The notes beneath the pieces were generated by a model. It searched no databases. It worked only from the letters and a program-made list of their open reading frames with translations, and was not told the DNA's origin. A stretch of 64,000 bases of DNA. It comes from Pezicula radicicola. Taxonomy: Eukaryota > Ascomycota > Leotiomycetes > Helotiales > Dermateaceae. Positions 22,880 through 35,600 of the stretch are shown piece after piece. The DNA lies in the NCBI GenBank assembly GCA_003008705.1, contig PDUO01000041.1, positions 340,209 to 404,208 on the forward strand, in the 5' to 3' direction. Every line of letters begins with the position of its first letter. Within the stretch, counting starts at the first letter, position 1. The translations under genes and the position numbers were made by a program.

Positions 22880-24550
22880 TTAATCAATCCAGCCCCAGGC
22901 TTCCTTGAGCTGTTTCTGCACGGCAGCTGTTGGCCGTGCATGGTCCTGTTCTATTCGAACGAGGATATCGAGGAGAGCTTCTTAGTCGAACCGGTTATCG
23001 AATCTATCGCCGCCCAGACATTTATCAGTTACGGAAGAATTATACGAGATAAACAACAAGGAATAATAGAGAGAGGATAGGAAGGTAAATCAGGAGGACG
23101 AACAAATTACAATTCCCATCGATGCGGTAAACATCCCCGGTGGAGTCCATCACTTATATAATCCAATGCCGTATAACAGGCGGAGTATAGGCTTTATTTA
23201 TACCTCCATGTTCCGCACCGAGACTTCTTCATCGCACTTCTCCTCATTTTGACGTTGAGGACTTGCAGGGCTGCACAGGCTTCCGTATACGTGTCGTGAA
23301 TCTCAGTCCCTACGAACTTTTTTGACGCTGCCGAACACCCGACGTGCCTCTGTAGATAGACTATCTCGTAGTTGCCTGTATTTTACGACTTTGGGATGCG
23401 TCCTAAGCAGCTGCTGGCCAGATTCGGGGATTGTGGTCGGTGCCCGGGAGTCGATATAGCGACTTCTATGGCTGGTGGCTTTTAACACGGCATCTGTAGA
23501 TGGTCGGCCTAGAAATGCAGCTTGTATGTTAAACTGTATACGTTTATTAATATATGCTTGAAATATCCTAGCATCCCTGTGGTTTATAACTTGTTGTAGA
23601 ATGGCTTGGGTTCCCAAGTCTATAGGAAAGTCAGTAGGGGGATTTTATTCTAAGGAATGCAATCAATCAAACTTACTGAAAACTCCTTCGCCTCCACCTC
23701 GTCGAATGTCATATGGCTGTAATAATTGAGGTATACCAAGTAAATAACCTAGTCGTTGCAGGTAATATATATAGGTATAGTACCGTAAAGCTTTTAGAGC
23801 TTTAGGGACAGATATTCGAGTTCTATCGATGTATGGGACCGCCTAGCGAAAAATAGGAGTCTTTAGAATAGATTTCTTCTATTTCAGCTCTAGACTATGG
23901 CGTGGTTACTTAACCCGAATCCGAAAGATGTCCCTTACACACTGGATCTTTTTAGACCTGAAAGCATTATCATGTGCTGCAACGACAAGCATGAGCATGA
24001 CTGCGTCGAAAATGAGATCATCCACTTCAGAAAAGAGGAATACTTTTCTAAAGAGGAATTTAGTTTTTAGCTTCAAATAGTCTTTATTGTATACTTACCG
24101 TCTCGGGTTTTTATGGTGCCCTTTAGTGTATTGAAGGTTGACTTCCATAGCAAGAATATCTCGGATACCAGTAGGATTTGGTAGTAGAACGAGGGTGACG
24201 TCTTCGTAACAAAGCGTTTTCACAGCTTCACCTAGTTCAGCCGGATCCAGAGGCTCGTCATCCATCTCCGTCCCATCATCATCCATCACGTAGGGTTATA
24301 TTAGTACTTTTCGTGACCTTAATATTCCTTTCAACATATACAAGCGCTCTAGGCCGAGTTGCTGTATACGATGTCATAAGAACGAGAAGTGCTAGTTGCA
24401 AATGTTGTCGACCATCGGGGAATACCGAGACGGCTAAAATCTAGTGGTGGTAGAGAGTAATATAGATGTCATCTACGTTCATAACCATTTTCTCACGTAT
24501 AGAGAGGTTAAGCCCATATGTCGTTGTTAGATACCCGCTGATATACTATC
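22880..24550 (-). pseudogene. DUF3435 tyrosine-recombinase-like protein, decayed
   Basis: Read on the minus strand from about 24550, the blocks are MNVDDIYITLYHH (then a TAG where Trp is usual), VFPDGRQHLQLALLVLM with SYTATRPRALVYVE; then CYEDVTLVLLPNPTGIRDIL and MEVNLQYTKGHHKNPRR; a GTAAGT...TTTAG intron near 24054-24105; VFLFSEVDDLIFDAVM; QPYDIRRGGGEGVFS; another intron near 23620-23660; VINHRDARIFQAYINKRIQ, NIQAAFLGRPSTDAV; and a C-terminal EALLDILVRIEQDHARPT. These are DUF3435 (PF11917) blocks; R in TRPRAL, R in DIRRG, H and Y in NHRDARIFQAY match the tyrosine-recombinase catalytic layout. Several stops make it non-functional. The same domain family includes captains of Starship elements, but many DUF3435 genes are not captains. 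Confidence 0.75.
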
Positions 24551-27252
24551 ACAAACTTGTTAGCACGTTTATAACACACAAGAGATATCGAGGAGCATGT
24601 ACATCATTGACGTCTTCCGTGATCTTAGTATATAAACTCTAGCTAATATATCTTCGCTAGAGTATACAGAATTACTTAAAGTATTAGAATAAGCTACTCT
24701 ACTTTCGTAGTCTTAGATAATTATCTAAAATCTATATTATAAAAGTTATAATATCTTCCTTTATAGTAAGTCGCAGAAACTGGAGTCGATCTTCTCCAAG
24801 AAATTTACAATGGCTATTACTTGTTATCAGCAATTCAGAAATAATTCAAAAGCAATTATGAATGCTTACTCGCTCCATTTCTTCTTATGTCCATCGACAC
24901 TATTTCTCGTGGAAGGGGGCACGCTTCTTCTTCACTATCCCACGCTCGACAAGATTTTGGCGATGCTGGCAGTAGTGCTCTGCGGTAAGCTTGGTATTCA
25001 AAGTCCTCGCAGCTCCCATGCCTTTGCTGTTGCTGAGGACTAAGGACGAATTGCGTGGTGATAATCAGTGGTTAACCAAGGGAGTTGACGTTGGAAGATG
25101 ATAACGAATAGCGGGTAGCACAGCCAGAGTACTTCGAGGGCGCAGCGCAGAGGCGATTGTGGGGGTTTGGAAGGTTTGAAAAAGAAGAAGAGGAAGTATC
25201 TTGAGGATAGGAAATCTAGATCATGAGCATTTGATGAAATCTTTTGTGTAATGTCTTAAAATAGTAGAGAATGATGTTGTTGCTGCTGGCTGAGCGGAAG
25301 GCACCAGCCATGACTACTGGTATATCGGCGGACATGGCGAGATCTCTAGTTTGGATGAAATGAGGCAGTGCTTTTTTAAGGGTCCTACGATGAAGTATGG
25401 CGGAGATCATCTATTCTCCACCTGGTGGATTCTAAGGCGGGAGATCTTCGATGGCGGACGAAGCGAGTGCACTTGCGCCCCTTTGTGGATCCCTAGGTTG
25501 GGACAATTGTTGCATAAAACAGCGACCAAACCTGCTGAATTCGGCGGCCATCGCACCTGAACTTTACGTTTATCTGTAATAACTTGATTTTAGCTTGTGT
25601 AATTGACTTGATTTGATTTAGAAGAGGTGGATTAGAGAAGAAGGGTAATTGGAATTTACTTGATAGACTAACTTAAGATATTTAGATTTCTAGGCTATCC
25701 TAGGATCGGTTATCGTTAACTCTAATAGCTTCCTCATAGATTATAGATACTAGTTAGTTAATTTTATTTTCTATATTTCTGTCTGTTGCCTATCTGCTTT
25801 GCTTGTTATATCTAATTGGCCGATGAAAGTATCTAGGTTGCTTAACATCCAGTGAATAATGTTTAGGAAGCTAGTAGTAATCGTTCTAAGCGGTCCTTTA
25901 GTATATTTTCCAGGATATTAGTAAAGCGATTATCCTTGTTGATCCTAGTCTAAAAAACTAGTGTATTTAGAGAAACTCCTATAGTAGAACTAGTATTTTC
26001 CTTAAGACTTTCCCTATGGTTTGCTGTAACGTACCTAAGGCATGGAACATGGTTATCTATATAGACTACGAGAATTAAAGCCTGAGTTTTCTCTAGGAGA
26101 TCTAAAATAGTAACTCCTAGAGGGCGGGAGAAAGCTCTAATCGAAGTATTATTAAGATTTAGTACCAGAGCGCCGTAGAAGGCAGGCTTAGATCTGTTGG
26201 TGAAGCATTTCCTATAACCGGCAGATGGTAGGATGAGACTATACATATATGATTTTTTCTAAAAGTTGATAGACTCATCTTAGCTGTGTTTTCGAATATA
26301 CAAAATATTGAGTATATTAAGGAGCCTCGGAAGGTAGTAGAATACTATTATAAACTAGTTGCAGCTCTAATAGGGCGTGCACTAAGCGATGCGCGCCTCT
26401 CTACTCTTAAAACCTTATACAACATAGAATTGCCTTGTATTTATATATAAAGTGGCTCTACTACTTTGAAGATCACCCGCTCGCTTAATTAAGGGGGTGC
26501 CGAATCCCTGAGTAAAGTGGCAGGTGACGGACAAAGGGATAGGATAGGGAGCGAGCTACTGTATACAAATAAATGGTTAATGCTTAGCTTGACGATAGTG
26601 TACGAAATGTAAATATCACCCCTCTAGTAACATGATATCTACACCTGCTGCTTTACCTGTTAGATTATGTATAATTTAAGCGAGTATTTTCTTTAGGGTA
26701 ACCTAGGCTCAAAATAAGTTATTTCCAAGCTAGTCTAAGGTATCTTTGTATATAGAAGCCTATGCCTTAATCTGGTTCTAATGTTTCATGCGCTTGTTAT
26801 ACATTAGCGCAAACCTACCCGTTTAGGGTTAACGGATTGAGATTTAACCATAGGAATAAGTGCAGATTGTCGTGTTTTGATGCAGGACTTCGGCTAGAGC
26901 GTGGTCTATGCATGATGTGATTTACGGCAAATATAACGAAATTTAGTGAAGCCCTGCTTATATAGAGAGCGTAGTCGTAAAACATGCATAGAATATGCCT
27001 AGTTTGTACTAGGTGATGATGTATTAATTCTATTTATCAGCGCCTTGAAACACTCAGCCCCTGAAACATCTGTATATATAACCGTCGAGAATCGCCCTTG
27101 AAAATTCTAAGCTACAGAGCGATTTCCCCGGCGGGCTACCTCGTTTTATCCATGAGTTTGACTTCCCACTTATTTTCCAACTTCATATCCATCGTTCACT
27201 TTGCATCCCTTTTCGACCTCACACCGCTAGTGTTGTTACGACCACGACTACG
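24551..27252. other. long gene-free stretch, repeat-like
   Basis: No gene is recognised. On the minus strand, 26246-25800 keeps a mostly open stretch (ALVLNLNNTSIRAFSRPL, then VTILDLLEKTQALILVVY) that faintly resembles the endonuclease part of fungal LINE elements; this is weak. The segment 26980-27250 leads into the ABC relic. The remainder is AT-rich with scattered stops. Confidence 0.35.
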
Positions 27253-29853
27253 ATGACATCCACTTGCCATCCAGCGAATGACGATCTTTTCGGCCCTTTC
27301 ATCCAAGGCTGTCGCTCCAACTTTGATTTCACGCTGTTATTTGAGCAATCCATTCTTTCAATTCCTCCGGCAGTATTGCTGCTAGTTCTTGCACCTCCCA
27401 GACTCGTGAGACTTATACGATCTCGAAGGAAAACCAGCCCTACCCCCATTCGCTCTATAAATAGTGTAAGTGCGATCATGAAATGTGAAAATCTGTTCTG
27501 ATGGTTGCTAGATCGATGCACTGTCCTTGACTAGAACCTAGCTGGCTCTTTTGATAACTTGGATCTCTCGTCAAGCCACACGTGCCACCATCACAGCAGC
27601 TGTCCTATTACTATTTAGTTTTCGCGCTCCAAAAGGATCCTTGACTATGGTAATTGGTGTCGTAGGATCCGGAAAGTCGACGCTGCTCAAAGCTCTCGGA
27701 GGTGAATTACCAATTGAAGGAGGATCCATCGAAGTCGCTCCCAAGTACATGGCCTACTGTGCTCAGACACCCTGGTTGCAAAATGCCACTGTTCGTCAAA
27801 TCATTTGCGGTCCCACTGAAGGAGCCAACGAAGATCAAGGGTGGTACGATACAGTCACCTATGCGTGTGCATTCGATGAAGACATACTGCAGTTACCGAA
27901 TCGTGATGACACGATTATTGGGAGTCGAGGGGTTACTTTGAGTGGGGGTCAGAAGTAGCGCCTAGTAAGAGCTGCCTTTCGTACAAATCACCTCCCTCGC
28001 TGACTGGCGTTCTCAGGCATTAGCAAGAGCAGTATATGTTAGACGAGAAGTGATCATCTTGGACGACGTTCTTAGCGCTATTGACGCAAAAACAGAAAAG
28101 TTTATTGTTGACAGACTATTTGGCGAGAATGGCATCCTTAAAACTCTTGGATCCACAGTCATTCTAGCAACACATGCCAGTGAGTGGTAGCCAAGGAGGA
28201 AGTAAGCCCTGCTGACCATTGCAGGACAACATTTACCACTTGCAGACAATATAATAGTACTAGATCCAAGCGGCCCCAACGGCTGTATCTCCGAACAAGG
28301 GAGCTTTGTGTACCTTCGCCAAAAGGATGGTTTTGTGAGCAAAGTTATGCTGCAACCTGAGCTTCTCGATGGTCCTTTGCTATCATCTGCTCTAACACCT
28401 TTACTCAGTGAGTTTCTCTTCTGCACTATCATTGCATTGTTTTTGACCGTCCACAGATCTGTTTCAATTTCTCGCGCAGTTGGCCCTTGTAGCCATAGGA
28501 TCAAGCTATACGGCAATTACGTGTCCCGCCTTGATCCTTGCAGTCTACCCCCTCTAGAACTTCTATCTACGGACATCTCGGCAGCTCCGTTTTCTTGATC
28601 TAGAATGCCAAAGCCCGCTATATGCTCACGTTGCCGAAACTTTAGAGGGTCTCTCGACTATTCGTGTATTCGGCTGGCAAGAAGCCTTCATAAAGTCAAA
28701 CATTGAGCGTTTGGACACCTCTCAAAAGCCTTATTACTTACTATATTGCGTCCAAAGATGGCTCGGCCTTGTCTTACAGCTACTCATTGCCGTGATGGCA
28801 GTGACTGTTATGGCATTGGCTACGAGTCTTACTAGCACTACGAGTGGTGGAAAGTTAGGTATTTCTCTGAGTCAAATTGTCACTTTCAACTCGAGTTTGG
28901 GATCTCTTCTAACCGCCTAGACGATGGTGGAAACTTCATTAGGAGCTATCGCCAGACTAAAAGGTTTCCAAGAAGGTACAAAGTCAGAAGATAAACCGGG
29001 GGAGTCTCTCAATCCGAGCGAGGACTGGCCGAATGATGGAGCTATTGAATTCAAGAACGTCTCAGCATCTTACGGGTGAGTAAACCAACATTCAACAAGT
29101 ATCTCTAAGACTTGGTAGACCAGATTCGCCAACACTAAGAAATATATCCTTCAAAATTATACCCAGCTCCAAAATCGGCATTTATGGACGTACCGGGAGG
29201 TAGGCTCTAACAAAAACAGCGGCAAATCATCCCTCCTCTCCGTCTTTCTTCGTATCTTAGATATAGATTCCGGCACTATAACAATCGACTCTATCAACAT
29301 CTCGCTCATCCCCCGCAAGACAATCCGCTCCAGCATCATCACCATCCCCCAAGAACCGTTTATCCTTGCTGGCTCCGTCTACTTCAACGCCGACCCAACC
29401 TCCACAGCATCTGATGACGTGATTATTGGGGCTTTGAAGAGAGTAAAGCTTTAGGATGTACTAGAAGGTCGAGGAGGGCTAGATACAGAAATGACGAGCA
29501 ACCCGTTGAGTCAGGGCCAGGGGCAGATTTTTTGTTTGGCGAGAGCGATGGTGAGGATTGGGAACAGGATGGGAGGCGAGAGCGGCAAGGGGATCTTGGT
29601 CCTGGATGAGGCTACAAGTAACATGGATGCGGAGACCGATCGATTGATGCAGAGGTTGATCAGGGAGGAGTTCGGTGGTCATACGGTTATTACGGTTGCG
29701 CATAGACTGGATACGATTAGGGACTCGGATTGGATTGCAGTGCTGGATGAAGGGAGGTTGATAGAGTGGGATAGACCTGGAAAAGTGCTTGGAAGGAACC
29801 TTGGGCTTGCAAGGGAAGTGCATGGCGAGAGTGGTAGCGGTCAGCGTGCTTGA
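27253..29853 (+). pseudogene. ABCC-type ABC transporter relic with internal deletions
   Basis: It starts with the ABCC N-terminus (DDLFGPFIQGC, NFDFTLLFEQSILSIPP), then jumps from early TMD0 straight into nucleotide-binding domain 1 near 27624: KGSLTMVIGVVGSGKSTLLK (Walker A), CAQTPWLQNATVRQI and TLSGGQK. The first transmembrane domain is missing. After NBD1 (VIILDDVLSAIDAKTEKF) part of TMD2 is missing; HVAETLEGLSTIRVFGW and NBD2 follow, with IPQEPFILAGSV, signature-like LSQGQGQIFCLARA and Walker B GILVLDEATSNMD. Stops at 27539 (expected Q), after TLSGGQK near 27956 (Q), near 28918 (W) and near 29454 (W) are all C-to-T or G-to-A. The family exports drugs or metabolites. Confidence 0.85.
29200..29219 (+). 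other. 20-nt GT...CTAAC...AG insert inside Walker A of NBD2
   Basis: The P-loop codons GRTG-SGKSS are split by a 20-base insert that starts GTAGG, holds CTCTAAC and ends ACAG. Removing it restores the P-loop frame. It looks like an intron eroded by deletion to a length too short for normal splicing. Confidence 0.6.
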
Positions 29854-32630
29854 GAAATAATGTTCCCACCTCGTTTTGGTGGGTATCTACCCCTCCTGAA
29901 GTTGTACGAGTAGGCTCGGCGTATTGTTCAGCACGGCCGTAGTACTTTTCCGTCTAGATCAACCCTTTTCCATCTCAACCAACCTTAATCAAACATCACC
30001 TCACAAATGAGATGGACATTAGTGCCTACCAATCCCTAAGATCACCACCATTGAACAATGCATTTTTGGGGGGATCCTGTTTGGGTTCCCAGGGACCCGA
30101 CTTGGTCCCCCTAAATATAGTCGTGTAGAGTTGACAACTTTCACACGGCAGAATCAAATAGTAAGTAAATTATGATTAGTTACTAGAATAGAGAGCAGGA
30201 ACGTGACTGAGCAACCTAAGCAGAGGGTGAGGCGAGGGTGAGTAGCGCCTGAGCAGAGCGGCGATGTTGACTAATCGCGTTCGAAGCGAATTAAAAATAT
30301 TATCGTCTGAGGTTACCCAAAAATACCACTCTGTAAGTAAACAACTCAAGTAAGCAGCTTAAGTAGGCTCAACAAATTTCTAGATCGACTCTTTAAGAAG
30401 ACAAGAGAGACCTTTAGAACTAGGCCACTCCTTACCACAAACGTCAGAAATTAAGTCAAGGAAATAGCGGGTATAGTACATAACGGTAAAAGTTATTTGA
30501 AGTAATTTTTGCCTAAGGTTTTAACCGCATATGCGCGTATGCTTCTTCGGAGGAGGTATAACTAAAAAAGAAGTATTACTATATACCTAGGGCGGTGTGT
30601 ATGGCGAAAGATTATCTTCGTATAAAAATTTTCCTATCTTAGGCATTTAACCGAGTTACAGCAGATAAAGATAAATCACTGAAACGCCAAGGGCGAAACT
30701 AATAACAAGCTTAATTAGATGAGGAAGGAGAACGTGCACTTAATTTAGAATCATAAAGTGTTAGCTATAGGCAAGGAAAGAATCGCCGAGCTTAGGAACA
30801 AAGAGGTAGACTTAATAAATAACCGCCCAGATGCATTAATTACTACTACTAAAAGGATCTAGAAGACTCTTACACTACTAGTAAACAAAATGCTATATAC
30901 TATAGAACGTCTTTAGGTTAATCCTAGAATTCTATTAAGAATATAGCTTTTGATACATTTAGCGAATAGGGTGATGATGCAGCTTTAGATGTAATTAGCA
31001 AAGCGGATGCTGGTTTCTCTCCTATGGATGCACTCTTACTACCTATAAAAATAGCCGAAGCGGACAGCACAGCGTCATAGATTGAACCACCTACTATTGT
31101 CTAGAAGGAAAGCAATGCTGGTAGTTCTATCGAGGAAATCACTGGAATAGATAATCTTGGCCAACTCTCCAGTTTGAGGTTGATGAAAGGGCAAACATTT
31201 TCCGGAATGAGAAGGTTCAGCTCTAAGTATTGAATTCTAAAGAGGTCTTAGAACGATCCGATAAATGGAATTAGTATAGCAGAAGTGCCTATTTTGTACC
31301 AGGGCAGACTTGGAGTGAACACAAAAGGCAAATTATAAATTGGGACAGCCAATAAATAAACAGAGTAGAATAGAAAAGCTAGATATAGGAAGGGGAAAAA
31401 AGTGAATCCGAAAAGTTAGCAAATTAAGAAGAGAGTAAGCAGACGTAGTGAATACAGCGAGCGAGCGAATGATGAAGCGACTAACGTAAATATAAGTACA
31501 CAAGAGCGAGCCAGATATCAAGTAGACAAAGACCAAAAGTAATTAACCCAACACTTATAAACCGAAATAAATCAAGAGGACCATCAGGCGGCTTGCGAGA
31601 AAACGTGTAAGCAAACAGACATCTCTGTTGTGTACCAATCATTATATCAGCTCAGCCTTGCTCAGCCTTACCCCTTCCTGCTTCGTAGTTAAACCACAGC
31701 TCTACCACTTTCCCCTCCAGCCCAAAGTTTTCACTATCTCATCCTTCTATCGACGATTCCAGTATTAGGTGGATGTTACTATAATGCACTAGGTCTTGTT
31801 TGGGTGAGGAGTGATGGGATGATATAGTACCTACTATAGAAGAAAGGGGTGAAGCGCGCTGAAGATTGAATCTTTTGAGCTGCGATGTGTGGACGGTAAA
31901 GGCTGTAGAGTGTTATAGTAACGAGGTGTATCTGCGTTGCTTCCGGATTTCAATCGAAAAGACTAAGAGGGAGCTAAAACGCGGCGCCATCACTTACTGC
32001 TATGGAGATCCCTTTCTGGCTCCCGTAAATCCTCGATTAGCTTTCGCGGAGACCCTCAAATTCCAAATTCTTCGAGATTTGAAAAGAATTAAATTATGTA
32101 AGCCAGATTTTCAATTCCGGCAGCAGGAGGAGGCAGAGTAAGTGGCACGTAGCTAGTAAGCGGTCGGGAAAAGTATACTGTAATATGCTATTTGCCGCTC
32201 CCATGCTCAAGGAGAGAAGGACTCAAGTTTGCCTTTCCAGTAAAGGTTCCTGTCTCTTATTTACCCTACCTATTCGGAGTAGCCGTAGGCCAAACTCTTC
32301 TAGCTTTCGGAGCTTCTGTCGATGTCTGCGAGAGGCCGATATTAATATCCACATCTGAAACACCACTGATCTCTTAGCAATTCTGAGCCTCTGAGAGCCT
32401 TTTCTATGATCTCTTTAATGAGACCTAACATTATTATAATCATCCCCGTATGAGAGACTGTTCGTATTACCCGGTGTGACGGCTTGCAGCTTCTCTATCG
32501 ACTCGTCCCACAAGCGACCCTACTCGACACCATTCAACTTAACGAAGTGATTTTATAACTGTACATCCTAGCCGCGCAACTCCGACCCCTACTTTGCAGC
32601 ATGTACCAGCGTCCTGCTGCCGTAATCTAC
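29854..32630. other. gene-free stretch, degraded repeat-like DNA
   Basis: An imperfect inverted repeat lies at 30068-30111. From about 30170 to 31300 the DNA keeps a coding-like texture with many stops (Arg/Gln/Glu-rich), but the family is not recognisable. The open frame 31866-32141 (91 codons) has no known motif. The part nearest 32630 is the 3' side of the GHKL-DUF3883 gene. Confidence 0.35.
30068..30111. repeat. imperfect 21-bp inverted repeat
   Basis: GGGGGATCC...TTCCC at 30068-30090 faces AGGGACCC...TCCCCC at 30091-30111. Most mismatches are C/T, as after C-to-T decay of a former palindrome. Confidence 0.55.
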
Positions 32631-35600
32631 CTATACTAACTCATGTCTTTTCCCAGGCAAAACATAGTATCCTTCCTTCGCCTCAAAGTTCAAAGTCCCG
32701 TTCTGATACATAGCATACGGATCCACATACATGCGAGCCTTTGCACCCTTAATATCGCAGTTCTCTGAAATCGGAACATCATAAACGCGAACAATAATAT
32801 ATACTTCGTTCATTTCTTGACCTGGGATGAAAGTACGTTGCTTTGCCTACGTCTTATCAGCATATGAAATAGCAAGGAGGTGAATATGATGAACGGAGGG
32901 CCGGAGAGATACATACATTGCGGTATTGTGCGTTACTTATGGAAAATGGCGTCTCCAGGCGATCTTCTGTAGTTTTTACTTCAAGGAAATATTTGGGCCA
33001 TGACCCTAAGTTGGAGCTGGCCTGTACTTGGAGCCATTCTGGGAGCGAAGTTTTCAGGTCGTCATGTTCCCGTAACAGAAATTTTGTGAAAGCCCCGGTG
33101 GTATCATCATAGATAATATCGCTGACGTCGTCTTTAATTTGGCTGAGATCTGCATATTGGCGAAGACTACTTGTCCAATTGACTTCCTGCGTGAAGTTTG
33201 GTAACTTGTACTCGTTTTCTAGCATATTCGCAACCTAAAATATCATTAACCTAAAAGATAGGCGAAAAAAACGCATTAGAGACTTACAAAAAGTTCGCCG
33301 AGGAAGCCTAGGCCGAAATGTTCCGCACGCTTAGATTCGCTGCGAGGGCTTGAGAAGATTGAATGCCTGGAATTAATTTTCTTCTGTTGGTAGCTTAGTT
33401 CGACTCTCGCACCTGTTGTTTCACGCAAGCTGGACTTTAGCTCGCTCATGTCCAAACTTTCCTCTTGATCCTGGGAGTTTGAGGATAGGGTTGCTGCTTC
33501 TGTGGCGAATACTACTTGAAATTTCGAGTTTCCGTTCGTTTGGGTCCTTTCTTCAATACCCGCGATCCACCTTTGAATACTGTCCTCGGCCAAGAACGGT
33601 ATTTGAGAACGGTCTGGCAGCTTCTGAGTAGCTTGAGCAGTCCGTAGATCACTTACAGCCGGCGGCATTTTTAGCGTCCAAAGACCTCCAAAGCCCCTAA
33701 CATGGCGGGAGGTTACATCTTCTGAACATATAGCAAAGCCGTGATTCTCCTGGAGGTTCTTGCCTGCAGTAGGACTGGCTGAAGAAGCTAAAGTCGTTTT
33801 CGTGGCACCGGCTGACGAGATAGTCCTCACCTGAAATTCCTCCGAAGAACTCTCACTTCCGTCAGCCGTTTGATCTCGCATGACTCCCTTCTGCTGCAAA
33901 TTTGGAAGGATTTCGCCTGTACCATTGTTTCCAGCGGCAGAATTAGACAAGCTCTCTGCAGGTTGTGGATACGAGAAGGCCGGCAGTTCATCAGAGAACT
34001 CTTCTAAGAGGCTTGGAACAGATGCCTTGTAGCCGCTGACTATTCCTTGTTCCACTAATATCCAATGAATATAGTCCACTGGCAAATTCAGTATAGATGA
34101 GACAATCTGGTACGATTTTTCTAGGGGAATCTTCAGCACTTTTGTGATCATCTCGGTGGGTAGCAACGTGAGTTGCGCGTATTTCTGTTGCGGTGGGTCG
34201 GTTGAAACGTAGAGCTTTAGAGTATCACTCTGTTGGATGTATAGTCCTCCTGTATCTTTAATTGTCTTATGTCCGTCTAGTGTATAGGTTTGTGTAATGG
34301 CGGAGGACTTGTAAACTTCGCTTCCATCTAGTTGACTTCTTAGATGCTCGAGCTCTTCGGCTAGTTTTTGTTTGTCAAAGTAAGAAGCGCACCTGCACGC
34401 GTAAGAACATCGTCATCCCCAAGAGTAGCTTACTTACTGATATAATGCATGTGCACGCTTTCTCAAATCGCAGGTCAGTTCCTCATCACGGTTTCCGTCT
34501 TCTGACAGACCTGCCTCGACCTTTGCCTTCGACAAGTACCTTCCGAAGTTCAATACTTTCAAGAGCGGTATCAGGGACTGTGTTTGCTCCAAACTGAAAT
34601 CAAGCATAACAACGCGGTCCGAGAAAATTTCGTATACGATCTGACGGTCATTCGCGTATGCTTGAGACAAGCGTCGAAAACACGGGTTTCCATTGCTCAG
34701 GCATGGCCAGCAGGCTTTGGTTGTCAGCAAAGACAGATAATTACCATCGATAGTAAATCCAGACTTAATGTATGCAGCCAATTGATATAGTAAGCTTTTG
34801 CTGTGCCTTGTTGCGTTTCGTTCTGTTGGCGGATATGATCTCGTAATGTCGACAAGTTCATCGATTACTATGCTGGGTGTGGCATCCTTCACATCCAAAG
34901 CGATGCAGAAGAGTTCGTGAAGGTGGGAGTAATGATTTGATAGTGATATCCTGCTCTTCAAACATTTCGGAGCTTTCCAGACGCACTTAGAAAGCGGGTA
35001 CCACGGTGAGGATTTTTTACTTGGGTTACAACTAAAAGTTTCACCCGGAATGAAGATCGAGTCGAAGCCATTGAAGCTCTTCCTTCGGAAAGTTAGCATA
35101 GAGCCCAAAGACTTTATAGGCAAACCAAATACCTGACAATATCATAGTTCCCAGAAGCTGAAGATTGGATAAGTTTGTAAAAGCTCTCCACACTTTCTTT
35201 ATCCGCAGGGCCAGCTTTCTGCAAGAGCCTGAGATCTGCTAGAAACTCCTCAAGTCCAGCATCCCTGATTTCAAGTACGTTGGTGAAGAAAAATGTAAGT
35301 GTGGCGCTGTAGTCTCTTGAAAGTGCTTTTTTTGATTTGAGCTTTAAATTCGTGGATCTACAGGCATTTCTCCACACGCAGTGTTGCGAATTCTTCCAAA
35401 TCAAGCCTCCATCTGCACTAGTTGTTGCGATTAATGAATAGATATTGAATTTTTGCCAGCACTTTCGTGTATTTTCTGAGCTGAAGAGACAATTAGCTCG
35501 CGGCTGGGAAATAAATTGACAAAGAAACGGACGTACGAGTTGACACACAAAGCCTGCAGATATTCGTACACCGGGGTGGCAGCTTCGATACCGCTGCACC

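Noticed and set aside
25950..26246. LINE endonuclease open frame
   Set aside because: Resemblance is faint and no reverse transcriptase block was found; kept only as a remark.
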